From Truepera sp965215315 (GTDB lineage Bacteria > Deinococcota > Deinococci > Deinococcales > Trueperaceae): a stretch of 64,000 bases of DNA. Positions within the stretch are counted from its first letter, which is position 1. The number at the start of each line of letters is the position of its first letter. Made by a program: the position numbers and the translations under genes. Location of the stretch: contig CBDCDB010000008.1 in NCBI GenBank assembly GCA_965215315.1, positions 3,534,001 through 3,598,000 on the forward strand. Direction: 5' to 3'. This document shows positions 1 to 7,947 of this stretch, piece after piece. Below the pieces are notes generated by a model that had not been told where the DNA came from, did not search any database, and saw only the letters and a list, made by a program, of their open reading frames with translations.

Positions 1-1078
1 AACATAACAAAGACACCTAAAAGCTTGCCTGGTACTGAAATCCCGGAGCGCACCAGCGCTGAAGGTGCCGTTTTTCTGTGACTGAGCCACTGTTCGAACG
101 GACGATAAACACAAAGGATTAAGCCGTGAAAAAAGCCCCAAGCGACAAACGTCCAGGCCGCGCCGTGCCACAGTCCTCCTAAAATCATCGTAAGCATCAG
201 ATTGCGGTAGGTCATTAGGGCACCGTGACGATTTCCTCCCAGCGGTATATAGAGGTAATCACGGAGCCACGAAGAGAGTGAAATATGCCAGCGTTGCCAG
301 AAGTCGCTCGGCGAGGTGGCAAAGTAGGGCATCCGGAAGTTGAGCATAAGGTCAAAGCCCAGCCACTTGGCGACGCCCCTGGCGATATCGGTGTACCCCG
401 CAAAATCGCCGTATATCTGAAAAGCAAACGCGTAAACGCCGAGCAGTACCTCTGCGCCACTAAGGGATGAGACGTCACGGCTAAAAATAGTGTTGACGAT
501 AGGGGCCATGTTGTCGGCAATCACGACCTTTTTAAATAAACCCAACACAATCAGGTAAAATCCTTCGACAAAATTGCTCTGGCTGAGTGTTCTAGGTTGT
601 AAAACTTGAGGCAGAAGTTTGGTCGCCCGTTCGATAGGCCCGGCAACGAGTTGCGGAAAAAAACTGACAAATAGCGCGAAGTCAAAGAAGTTTCGGGTGG
701 CGGGCAGCTTGTTTCTGTAAACGTCGATCGTGTACGACATGGTCTGGAAGGTATAAAACGAAATACCAACGGGCAGGACGACGTTAAGAAGAGGGGTTGA
801 AACCTGAAGACCAAAAGAATTCAGCAAACCTGTAAAAGATTCGGTGAAGAACCCGAAGTATTTGAAAAAGCCCAAAATTCCTAAATTGATGCACATCGAG
901 GCGGTCAGCAGAAGCTTGCGTCTCTCCGGCGATTCGCTTTTTTCGATGAGCTGAGCTAAGTTGTAGTCGGCGACGGTAGAGATGAACAGTAGAAACAAGA
1001 AACGCCAGTCCCAGAACCCGTAAAACACATAGCTCGAGACGAGCAGTATTCCGTTTTGCAAACGAAAATACTACACTG

Positions 1079-1747
1079 TCAGCGAGGTACTGACACCTTC
1101 ACCTCTGTATAGGCACGTTTGAAGGTGTGTCTAGCCGCTTCTTTGGAGAATTGCCAGTTGAGCTTAACTTGGGCTTGATTGCGCTCTGTTTGCCAAGCGT
1201 TAAGTTCAGTTTCAAGGCGGTCACGTTGAGCAATGCGCCGGTCTAGGCACTGTTTGCTTAAAGCGGAGAATTCAAGTTCAGCCATGTTAAGCCAAGAAGC
1301 GTGCTTAGGGGTATGAATCATCTCAAACTGCTGGGCAAGTTCGAAGGCAGCTTGCGGTGCTAGAGCAGCATAAAACGAGCCTGGGTTATGGGTGTTGAGA
1401 TTATCCTGCACCAGCCTGATTTTCTGCGCTTGAGGGAACTGTTGCGTTAAGTACTGCATAAAGTCGGTGTATTCCTGCCGTCGGCGGTGGTCATAGAGCC
1501 TAGTCCAACGCCTGCCGGTAAGCGGCTCGACCGCTAAGAGCACTGAACAACTTGCCGTGACTTTATAATGGTAGTCCTCGCGTTTGACCTGGCCTGCTTT
1601 CATCGCTACAGGTTGTAAGGTCTGTTCAATCAGATAACAAGGTCGTTCATCAAAACAAAGTACCGGATAGTCGGGGTCATAAGGCTGAGCGTAAGTATCA
1701 AGCACCCGCTCCATTTGCCAAATGAACGCAGAGGTGAGCTTGCCCAA
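1079..1747 (-). CDS. IS630-like transposase, second frame (DDE catalytic part)
   Basis: This frame carries the DDE_3-type endonuclease domain: an FDERPCYL block with the first Asp, a VQDNLNTHNPGSFY block with the second Asp, and a TPKHASWLNMAELEFS block supplying the Glu. The sense of the frame extends upstream of the listed start to the A7 run near 1780, where the first frame ends, so translation probably enters by frameshift rather than at an independent start codon. It ends 7 bp inside the left inverted repeat, as expected of a compact IS. Confidence 0.8.
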   Translation of the reverse strand: MGKLTSAFIWQMERVLDTYAQPYDPDYPVLCFDERPCYLIEQTLQPVAMKAGQVKREDYHYKVTASCSVLLAVEPLTGRRWTRLYDHRRRQEYTDFMQYLTQQFPQAQKIRLVQDNLNTHNPGSFYAALAPQAAFELAQQFEMIHTPKHASWLNMAELEFSALSKQCLDRRIAQRDRLETELNAWQTERNQAQVKLNWQFSKEAARHTFKRAYTEVKVSVPR

Positions 1748-1761
1748 ACACCAACACCGCT

Positions 1762-2208
1762 TTAGGTGGGGTTTGAGCTCGTTTTTTTCAGTATCTCGCT
1801 GACCCCCTCATGCGAAACAGTCTCAACCAAGCCCAGCTCGACAGCTTTATCCGCTAACAGTCTCAGTGTCCATCTGCTTCTGCCTTCAGGAGCCTCACTA
1901 CATGCTAAAGCGGTAATCTTCGCTCGCTGTTCACCACTAAAGCGACTTGGGCGTCCTGGTTTGGGCTTGTCCGCTACTACCTCTTGGACGTTACTCTGGC
2001 TTTCGCAAAAACGTTTGCGGATCCTCTTGAGCGTTGCCAAACTGATATCTGCTTGCTTGAGAATCTCGGCGTCACTTACCCCGGCATCCGCCAGTAACAG
2101 TGCCCTAGCCCGTTTGTACACCCTCACCCGGCACGCTCCCGCTTTTGTTAGCCGTTCGAGCTCTTGCCTTTGTATTTTACTCAGCTTGATTCCATAGCGC
2201 TTTTTCAT
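1762..2208 (-). CDS. IS630-like transposase, first frame (helix-turn-helix part)
   Basis: This 148-residue frame carries the N-terminal DNA-binding half of the transposase. It is rich in Arg/Lys with two helix-turn-helix-like stretches (residues about 45-75 and 105-135) and a KPGRPSRF linker typical of IS630-type proteins. It ends shortly after a run of seven A residues in its own sense. A -1 shift in that run continues directly into the catalytic frame, so one fused transposase made by programmed frameshifting is likely. It may be active; the run itself is the only break. Confidence 0.8.
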   Translation of the reverse strand: MKKRYGIKLSKIQRQELERLTKAGACRVRVYKRARALLLADAGVSDAEILKQADISLATLKRIRKRFCESQSNVQEVVADKPKPGRPSRFSGEQRAKITALACSEAPEGRSRWTLRLLADKAVELGLVETVSHEGVSEILKKTSSNPT

Positions 2209-2519
2209 TCGCTTACTTTAGACACTGTGTTGCTATGGGTCAACTCTTCGCTGACAATGTAATACCGCTGCGTCAAAAAGTAAAGACACAAAACAGTAAC
2301 GAAAAAAATCCAGAAGATATAAGAGTTAAAGAGCAAGGCAATCTCCTTACATCGGGTCGTAGATCTACCTATGCTAAACTGTATAGGATGACTTTCTGTG
2401 CTTGCGCTGATTCGTCATACTGAGCTTTCGCAGTTAAGGTTGACGAGCTTGCGTCTCGAGCGGTCGTCTACCGCGCGGTGAGTTTTTCTCAACTTGCAGT
2501 AAACTTGAGGGTATGTACT

Positions 2520-3344
2520 GTGACGCCGAAACTGATGTTTAGCAAAAGCCAACTCGACCGTTACAGCCGCCAGCTGATCTTGCCCGGCGTCGGTGCGGCG
2601 GGGCAACGTAAGCTCTTAGACGCTAAAGTTTTGGTCGTCGGCGCAGGCGGGCTAGGGTCGCCGGTGCTTTTGTATCTAGCGGCGGCAGGTGTCGGAACGC
2701 TCGGCGTCGTTGACGACGACCGCGTAGAGCTGAGCAACCTGCAGCGGCAGATTATTCACAGCGTCGGGGCTTTGGGTGAAAAGAAAGTAGACTCGGCCAA
2801 AGAACACTTGGGAGCGCTCAATCCGGAGGTTCGGCTCGAGGCTCACCCCACCCGTTTAACCGCTGAAAATGCTCTCGAGCTACTCTCCCCCTACGACCTC
2901 ATCATCGACGGCTCGGACAACCTGCCGACGCGTTACCTTGTGTCGGACGCCTGTGTGCTGCTCGGTAAACCGTTTTTATACGGCGCGATGGCGCAGTTTG
3001 AAGGGCAACTGAGCCTGCTTCACGCGGCCGTAGAAGGTACGACCGGCCCCTGTTACCGCTGCGTGTACCCGGAACCGCCGCCCGCTAACACCGTGCTGAG
3101 CTGCGCTGAAGGCGGCGTATTCGGGGCGCTGCCGGGTGTTGTCGGTACCCTGATGGCGACCGAAGTCATCAAACATATCGTCGGTTTAGGGGAGAGCGCT
3201 TCGGGTAAACTGACCCACTACGACGCCCTTGCTGGAACGTTTCAGAGCGTCAAATTGAGGCGTAACCCGGCGTGCCCTAGTTGCGGTGACGCGCCGAGTA
3301 TACAAACGTTGGGCGACACGGAAGCCTTTTGCAAAACCGCCTAA
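2520..3344 (+). CDS. moeB: ThiF/MoeB-family adenylyltransferase (E1-like)
   Basis: Such enzymes adenylate the C-terminal Gly-Gly of a sulfur-carrier protein (MoaD or ThiS) for molybdopterin or thiamine synthesis. The protein opens with the family's LDRYSRQLILPGVG block, then the nucleotide loop GAGGLGS (residues 41-47), the SNLQRQ motif, DGSDNLPTRYL, and zinc-type Cys pairs CYRC and CPSC. It ends without a rhodanese domain. I chose GTG at 2520 because GAGG lies 9 nt upstream; ATG at 2535 aligns equally well, and GTG at 2478 is also open. No thiS, moaD or moa gene is nearby, so the pathway cannot be fixed from context. Confidence 0.85.
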   Translation: MTPKLMFSKSQLDRYSRQLILPGVGAAGQRKLLDAKVLVVGAGGLGSPVLLYLAAAGVGTLGVVDDDRVELSNLQRQIIHSVGALGEKKVDSAKEHLGALNPEVRLEAHPTRLTAENALELLSPYDLIIDGSDNLPTRYLVSDACVLLGKPFLYGAMAQFEGQLSLLHAAVEGTTGPCYRCVYPEPPPANTVLSCAEGGVFGALPGVVGTLMATEVIKHIVGLGESASGKLTHYDALAGTFQSVKLRRNPACPSCGDAPSIQTLGDTEAFCKTA

Positions 3345-3497
3345 TGGGTTCTGGTTTTGGAAGCTGAACTTGGCAATTCGGCCTATTAAATAAAGACGGT
3401 CAAACACCGTAGGCACAGCTGAAAGCACCCCGGCTCGCGTGGTAGCTTGAACTGATACCTGCCCCGCTCCAAAACGTCGGGGCTGACGAGGTGAAAG

Positions 3498-4505
3498 ATG
3501 TACAAGATTCTGCTGATTCCCGGTGACGGAATTGGGCTCGAGGTCACGCCCGCCGCCGAAAAACTGTTACAGGCGACCGGTTTAGCGCTCGAGCTGAGCT
3601 ACGCCGACGCGGGTTGGGACACCTTCCAGAAAACCGGCAACAGTGTTCCTGAGGAAACCCTGGAAAAGGTTAAAGCCGCCGACGCGACGCTAGCCGGGGC
3701 GTTTACCAGCCCGAGCGGGAGCCAGAAGGTACCGGGATTTCAGGGTGCGATTCGGTATATGCGCCGCACGCTCGACCTGTTTGCGAACTTGCGCCCGGCA
3801 AAGTCAAGGCCGATTCCGGGGTCGCTGCAAGGTGTGGATATGCTGATGGTGCGGGAAAACACGCAGGGGCTTTACGTTGAGCAGGAGAGGCGTTACGGCG
3901 ACGTGGCGATTGCCGACTGCGTGATTACGAAGGGTGCGTCGGCGCGGGTGGCGCGGGTGGCGCTGCAAGAGGCAGAGAAGCGGCGCGGCGAGCTCGCGGT
4001 GATTCATAAAGCCAACGTCTTGCCGCTGACGACGGGGTTGTTTCTCGAGACCGCCCTAGACGTCGCCAAAGCCTTTCCTGACGTCCGCGCTTATGACATC
4101 ATCGTGGACGCCGCCGCCATGAAGCTCGTCCGTGACCCGCAGAGCTTCGATGTGCTGGTGACAACCAACCTCTTTGGCGACATCTTGTCCGACCTGATGG
4201 CGGGGCTTGTCGGCGGCTTGGGCCTTGCGCCGAGCGCCAACTTGGGCGAGCAGCACGCAATTTTTGAACCCGTTCACGGCAGCGCCCCCGACATCGCCGG
4301 ACGCGGCATTGCCAACCCTGCGGCGATGTTTTTGACCGCGGCGATGATGCTGAAGCATCTCGGCGAAACCGAAACCGCCGTAAAAGTTGACCGGGCTGTT
4401 GATGAAGTCTTGGAAAACGGCCCGCGAACCGGCGACTTGGGCGGGAAAGCAACGACGGACGAGTTTACGGACGCGGTGATAGACGCGTTTAATAGTATCG
4501 AGTAA
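3498..4505 (+). CDS. hicd: Homoisocitrate dehydrogenase (alpha-aminoadipate lysine pathway)
   Basis: The enzyme oxidatively decarboxylates homoisocitrate to 2-oxoadipate with NAD, a step of lysine synthesis through alpha-aminoadipate. The 335-residue protein has the GDGIG loop (9-13), the substrate segment GAIRYMRRTLDL with Arg86, Arg89 and Arg90, the VRENTQGLYVEQERRY block (118-133) and metal ligands Asp204, Asp228 and Asp232. These follow the Thermus homoisocitrate dehydrogenase as I remember it, better than isopropylmalate or isocitrate dehydrogenases. GAGGTG lies 7 nt before the ATG. A GC-rich palindrome (GCCCCG/CGGGGC, about 3462-3484) sits just upstream and could regulate expression. 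No other lysine genes are in the window. Confidence 0.9.
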   Translation: MYKILLIPGDGIGLEVTPAAEKLLQATGLALELSYADAGWDTFQKTGNSVPEETLEKVKAADATLAGAFTSPSGSQKVPGFQGAIRYMRRTLDLFANLRPAKSRPIPGSLQGVDMLMVRENTQGLYVEQERRYGDVAIADCVITKGASARVARVALQEAEKRRGELAVIHKANVLPLTTGLFLETALDVAKAFPDVRAYDIIVDAAAMKLVRDPQSFDVLVTTNLFGDILSDLMAGLVGGLGLAPSANLGEQHAIFEPVHGSAPDIAGRGIANPAAMFLTAAMMLKHLGETETAVKVDRAVDEVLENGPRTGDLGGKATTDEFTDAVIDAFNSIE

Positions 4506-4513
4506 AAGTCACT

Positions 4514-4557
4514 AAAAACGAGCCGGGAGTAGAAAGTTCTACTCCCGGCTCGTTTTT
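4514..4557. terminator. Strong bidirectional terminator between hicd and greA
   Basis: A 19-bp perfect stem (4514-4532 with 4539-4557) closes a 6-nt loop. It starts with five A and ends with five T, so it gives a T-tailed GC-rich hairpin on both strands. It serves the two convergent genes. Confidence 0.95.
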
Positions 4558-4602
4558 GACTAAGCTTAAAGCTGCTGTCACCGTTTTGCGTGTTGGCTGC
4601 CT

Positions 4603-5079
4603 TCAATCGGCGTTTACGTCCACCACGGTGTACTTCGTCTGGCTCTTGCCCATCTTAAACTTGATTTGGTCGCCGCTTCGCCTGCCTAAGAGCTGACGGC
4701 CCAAAGGCGATTCGTCCGAAATGCGGTTTTCTAAAATATCTGCTTCGTGCGTCCCGACGAGCTGATAGGTCACTTGTGCGCCGCCTTCGTCTTCTAGCAC
4801 CAAGCTCGCGCCGAGCCTGGCAACGGCCTCTTCGCCCGCTTTAGCCTTGACGACAACGGCGCGGTGGATGATCTCTTCTAGGTCGGCAATCCGCGCTTCG
4901 TTGGCGCTCTGCTCCATCCGGGCCTCGTCGTAGGCGGCACTTTCACGGAGGTCGCCGTCGGCGATGGCGGTGCCCATATTGTCCGAAATCTGCTGCCGTT
5001 TGACCTCGACGAGATGTTTGAGTTCTTCCTTAATCTTTTCAAACCCCTGCGGGGTCAGCTGTACGGGTTTTTTTGTCAT
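4603..5079 (-). CDS. greA: Transcription elongation factor GreA
   Basis: GreA enters the secondary channel of RNA polymerase and stimulates cleavage of backtracked RNA. The 158-residue protein shows the N-terminal coiled coil (about 5-75), with the tip sequence DGDLRESAAYDEAR containing the acidic residues needed for cleavage (Asp43, Glu46), and a C-terminal FKBP-like domain with ISDESPLGRQLLG. The start has AAAGG upstream. It is transcribed divergently from the anti-cleavage paralogue gfh1, which places two factors competing for the same channel side by side. Confidence 0.95.
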   Translation of the reverse strand: MTKKPVQLTPQGFEKIKEELKHLVEVKRQQISDNMGTAIADGDLRESAAYDEARMEQSANEARIADLEEIIHRAVVVKAKAGEEAVARLGASLVLEDEGGAQVTYQLVGTHEADILENRISDESPLGRQLLGRRSGDQIKFKMGKSQTKYTVVDVNAD

Positions 5080-5243
5080 TACACAACCTTTCGTGTTTTA
5101 GCTTTCGTGTTCCAGGTGTTGCAAAACCTATGAGGGCTTAGCCCCCATTATAAGGTGTGCGCGGCCTCTTGCCAAAGGCAGCGTACAGAACAGCTCAGTG
5201 GGGGCGGCGTGTTATAAGATACCCGCCATCAGGAGGCTGGGTT

Positions 5244-5708
5244 ATGACGCGTAACATTCAGGTGACAAAAGAGGGTTTGGCAAGGTTAGAGGCGCAACTT
5301 AACGATGAACAGGGGCGGTTGGAAGAGGCGACCAACATCTTGCAAGAATTGACCGTCTCGTCGGACGATTACGAAGATTCGGGACTCGAGGATGCCCGGG
5401 TCGAAAAAGCGCGGCTCGAGGCCCGCGTTGACGACCTAGAAGATCAGCTCCGCCGCGCCGTCGTGATTGCCGACCACGCACGGACTCAAGTCGATCTGGG
5501 AACGGTGGTAACGCTTAAAAGTGGCGCAGAAACCCTGCAAGTTCAACTCGTTTCACCGGTCGAGGCCGTTGTCACCGGCGACGACATCCCGCATATCTCG
5601 GACGCGTCACCGCTCGGTCAGGCGCTCTTCGGGCGTAAGGTCGGCGAAACGTTCACCCTTAAGACGGGGAAACGCAGTACCGACTACGAGGTCACGGAAA
5701 TCCGTTAG
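5244..5708 (+). CDS. gfh1: Gfh1, GreA-like RNA polymerase inhibitor
   Basis: Gfh1 is a Gre-factor homologue known from Thermus and Deinococcus; it binds the secondary channel and inhibits transcription instead of stimulating cleavage. The coiled-coil tip here is SSDDYEDSGLE, with acidic residues 41, 42, 44 and 45 in place of the GreA Asp/Glu pair, which is the Gfh1 signature. The C-terminal half carries ISDASPLGQALFGRKVGE. The ATG at 5244 is preceded by AGGAGG at 7 nt, so longer upstream readings are rejected. It lies 26 nt before lysS. This gene is one of the best phylum markers in the window. Confidence 0.95.
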   Translation: MTRNIQVTKEGLARLEAQLNDEQGRLEEATNILQELTVSSDDYEDSGLEDARVEKARLEARVDDLEDQLRRAVVIADHARTQVDLGTVVTLKSGAETLQVQLVSPVEAVVTGDDIPHISDASPLGQALFGRKVGETFTLKTGKRSTDYEVTEIR

Positions 5709-5723
5709 GGAGCCCCTAGCAGG

Positions 5724-5729
5724 TAGACT
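5724..5729 (+). promoter_or_regulatory. -10 box TAGACT before lysS, leaderless spacing
   Basis: TAGACT ends 5 nt before the lysS ATG, which would place the RNA start at or next to the start codon. The spacer gagg could instead act as a ribosome site on a gfh1-lysS transcript, so both modes are possible. Confidence 0.5.
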
Positions 5730-5734
5730 GAGGT

Positions 5735-7231
5735 ATGACGACCGAACAAAAATCCTTGTCCGAACAACGCGAGCAGCGGCTCCAAAATTTAGCGTCGCTG
5801 CGTGAACGTGGGTTTGACGCCTATCCCTATACCTACCGCCCGACGCACACCGCCGCCGAACTGCACGCGGCGCACCCTAAAGAGGGGCTCGAGCCCGGAA
5901 CACACTTTGACAAAACGCTCACGGTGGCAGGCCGAGTGATGCTCCTGCGCGGCATGGGTAAAGCGAGTTTTGCGACGCTGCAAGACGCATCCGGGCAAAT
6001 TCAGGCGTACTTTCAGAAAGATGCGCTCGAACAGTACAACGCGCTGAAAAAGGTCGATCTGGGGGATTGGCTCGAGGTTTCCGGCAAGCTCTTCGTCACC
6101 CGAACCGGTGAGCTGACCGTGCAGGCCGACGCGTTTCGCCCGCTCGTCAAGTCGCTGAGACCATTACCCGACAAATATCACGGTTTAAGCGATAAAGAGG
6201 CGCGGTACCGTCAGCGTCACTTAGACTTGATGGTCTCGCCCGAGGTCAAACGGGCGTTTACGCTGCGCTCGCGTGCGGTGTCGTTTATCCGGCGTTATCT
6301 GAACGAACTGGGCTTCTTAGAGGTTGAAACGCCTGTGCTGCAGAGCGTTCCCGGCGGCGCTGAGGCGCGGCCCTTCATCACGCACCATAACGCTCTAGAC
6401 CACGACTTTCACCTACGGATTTCTCTGGAGCTTTACCTCAAACGCTTGATTGTCGGCGGCTTCGACGCAGTATACGAAATCGGGCGCAACTTTCGCAATG
6501 AGGGTATTGATTACAAGCACAATCCTGAATACACGATGTTGGAGCTTTACTGGGCGGGCCGCGATTATCTGGATATTCTGACGCTCGTTGAGGAGCTGTA
6601 CAGCAAGCTAATTCTCGAGCTGACCGGTTCGATGAAACTCAGCTATCAGGGCACCGAACTCGATTTCACCCCGCCGTGGCCCCGCGTGGATTACACGGGT
6701 GAGCTGGCAAAACGCGCCGGGATGGATTTTGACCTGCTCGATAAAACCAAACTGCGGGCATGGGTTGCGGAACATTATCCGCCTAAAGATGGGGGAGACG
6801 CACTTGCTGAGCGTCCACTCGGTGAGGTCTACAACAAGCTTTATGACATTTACCTCGAGCCAAACCTCGCGCAACCCACCTTCGTGATGGACCACCCGCT
6901 GGCAATAAGTCCACTGGCGAAAGCGCATCGTTCACGCCCTAGTTTGGTCGAACGTTTCGAGCCGGTCTGCGTAGGGATGGAACTCGGCAATGCGTTTAGC
7001 GAACTCAATGACCCGGTTGACCAACGGGGGCGCTTTGAAGCGCAGCAAGCCTTGCGTGACGCGGGTGACGATGAGGCGCACACGCTGGATGAAGACTTTT
7101 TGGCGGCGCTCGAGTACGGAATGCCGCCGACGGGCGGTTTGGGCCTCGGTATCGACCGTCTGGCGATGCTGTTAGCCGACGCGCCGAGTATCCGCGATGT
7201 GATTTTGTTTCCGCTTCTCAAACCGGAGTAG
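5735..7231 (+). CDS. lysS: Lysyl-tRNA synthetase, class II
   Basis: The enzyme charges tRNA-Lys in the cytoplasm. The 498-residue protein has an N-terminal OB-fold anticodon-binding domain (about 60-155) and a class II catalytic core with motif 2 (YEIGRNFRNEGID followed by HNPEYTMLELYWA) and motif 3 (GLGLGIDRLAM) near the C-terminus. Length and order match bacterial LysS. It follows gfh1 closely. No intrinsic terminator follows the stop; a MITE-like repeat begins 10 bp downstream. Confidence 0.96.
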   Translation: MTTEQKSLSEQREQRLQNLASLRERGFDAYPYTYRPTHTAAELHAAHPKEGLEPGTHFDKTLTVAGRVMLLRGMGKASFATLQDASGQIQAYFQKDALEQYNALKKVDLGDWLEVSGKLFVTRTGELTVQADAFRPLVKSLRPLPDKYHGLSDKEARYRQRHLDLMVSPEVKRAFTLRSRAVSFIRRYLNELGFLEVETPVLQSVPGGAEARPFITHHNALDHDFHLRISLELYLKRLIVGGFDAVYEIGRNFRNEGIDYKHNPEYTMLELYWAGRDYLDILTLVEELYSKLILELTGSMKLSYQGTELDFTPPWPRVDYTGELAKRAGMDFDLLDKTKLRAWVAEHYPPKDGGDALAERPLGEVYNKLYDIYLEPNLAQPTFVMDHPLAISPLAKAHRSRPSLVERFEPVCVGMELGNAFSELNDPVDQRGRFEAQQALRDAGDDEAHTLDEDFLAALEYGMPPTGGLGLGIDRLAMLLADAPSIRDVILFPLLKPE

Positions 7232-7241
7232 CACACGCTGA

Positions 7242-7346
7242 TATAGCACTTAAACAGTTAGAGGCTACAGTAATCGCCTCAGAATGTGCGTGCTAGACGG
7301 CTTAACTGAAAGTCAGAGCGTCCGTTCCCAGATGATACCTGCTATA
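7242..7346 (-). repeat. MITE-like dispersed repeat, copy A
   Basis: The element starts and ends with TATAGCA in inverted orientation (7242-7248 and 7340-7346), so a TA lies at each edge. Read on the minus strand it shares TATAGCAGGTATCAT, ACGCTCT and TCTAGC/TTCTGAG blocks with copy C near 54500. Its other end, TATAGCA followed by GTTAGAGGCTACA, resembles the end of the IS630-type element at 51500-52425, so it is probably a non-autonomous derivative of that family. It occupies most of the gap between lysS and the next gene. Confidence 0.7.
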
Positions 7347-7378
7347 GCTGCGGCTATACTTAGCTTGGAGGTTTAACG

Positions 7379-7783
7379 ATGTCAGAGACCCCCTTGACGA
7401 TAGAAACCAAAAGTGGTCATTTTGCCCTCGAGCTTCAAGGTGGACACGTCACCTTGCACGCTACCGACAAACTCAAAAACCATATTCGTGAAGAAACTTC
7501 GGACGACCCGGACGTTAACGGTCCTGGACTCGGCGGGCGCATCGCCCGGTTCGTAACGGGGAGCGTCCAAGCCCTCTTTGACCGCGAAATCAGCTGTCCT
7601 GTGGCAGATATTGCCAACGTTAGCTACGACGGGAAAGCGCTCGAGTTCAGCTACCGTAAAGAAAAGCATCTCAAATTCGAGTCTGTTCGCGAAGAGGAAC
7701 ACTCAGTTTTAGAGGATTTCAGTGGAGCCGACGCCAAAGCCTTTGTCGCTGCCTTTGCAGCGCAAAAGGTAGCACATTTATAA
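7379..7783 (+). CDS. Unknown cytoplasmic protein, 134 residues
   Basis: I do not recognise a family. TATACT at about 7352 and GGAGG 7 nt before the ATG support a real leadered gene. CTCGAG occurs twice inside it, as in native genes here. The protein has no signal peptide or membrane segment. It begins with a beta-rich stretch (IETKSGHFALELQGGHVTLHA), has a central Gly-rich turn (GPGLGGRIARFVTGS), and a charged second half with many Lys/Glu. This alternating beta pattern would fit a PH-like or small beta-barrel fold, but that is only an impression. Confidence 0.7.
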   Translation: MSETPLTIETKSGHFALELQGGHVTLHATDKLKNHIREETSDDPDVNGPGLGGRIARFVTGSVQALFDREISCPVADIANVSYDGKALEFSYRKEKHLKFESVREEEHSVLEDFSGADAKAFVAAFAAQKVAHL

Positions 7784-7888
7784 CCGAGGTTGGGCAACGC
7801 TAACCTGTAAAGTGACAAGCTTGAGCGTCTCGGGAGCGGTCAAGCTCGGGCGGGTTTACCCGAATCCCACACTGGCTTCCGTAGTAAA

Positions 7889-7913
7889 AGAGCCGAGGAA
7901 ATCCCTCGGCTCT
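7889..7913. terminator. Terminator for clpC, possibly bidirectional
   Basis: AGAGCCGAGG pairs with CCTCGGCTCT (10 bp) around a 5-nt loop. On the minus strand it is followed by TTTTAC, which suits the end of clpC; on the plus strand the T tail is weaker but could end the upstream small gene. Confidence 0.85.
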
Positions 7914-7947
7914 GCTGCTTTTGGCTAGCGTCTTTCGTCTAACGTCT

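Larger units (their letters stand above)
1072..2261 (-). mobile_element. IS630-like insertion sequence, 1190 bp
   Basis: The ends are imperfect inverted repeats: TACACTGTCAGCGAGG at the left and, on the other strand, TACATTGTCAGCGAAG at the right. ATAC is found immediately outside both ends (1068-1071 and 2262-2265). Deleting the element with one ATAC copy restores the host reading frame. IS630 elements usually duplicate TA, and TA does occur at both ends, but excision at TA would leave a TAG stop in the host gene, so a 4-bp duplication fits better. The element holds two transposase frames and no CTCGAG hexamer, unlike native DNA around it. Confidence 0.85.
1..2336 (-). pseudogene. MBOAT-family O-acyltransferase (AlgI/DltB-like), split by an IS element and cut by the window edge
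   Basis: Membrane-bound O-acyltransferases of this family move acyl groups, often acetyl, onto exported polysaccharides. The conserved core reads without stops from 1071 down to 1: an FYTFQTMSYTIDVYR-type segment, the block around PSDFWQRWHISLSSWLRD, and LGGLWHGAAWTF, whose His is the expected catalytic residue. The first 24 codons lie on the far side of the IS630-like element (2336 down to 2262). They begin at a TTG behind an AAGGAG box and encode a hydrophobic N-terminus. Removing 1072-2265 joins the two parts in frame. The C-terminus is outside the window. The acyl acceptor is unknown because no polysaccharide cluster is visible. The intact core with only one lesion suggests a recent insertion. 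Confidence 0.88.

Noticed and set aside
3450..3470. TGATACCTGC, which resembles one end of the MITE-like repeat
   Set aside because: Only ten bases match and the TATA edge and inner blocks are missing, so I do not count it as a copy.
3498..4505. Isopropylmalate or isocitrate dehydrogenase
   Set aside because: The substrate segment RYMRRTLDL and the VRENTQGLYVEQERRY block agree better with Thermus homoisocitrate dehydrogenase; no leu genes are nearby.
5157..5243. A 29-residue N-terminal extension of gfh1
   Set aside because: AGGAGG is 7 nt before the ATG at 5244 and the protein then starts as other Gre factors do.
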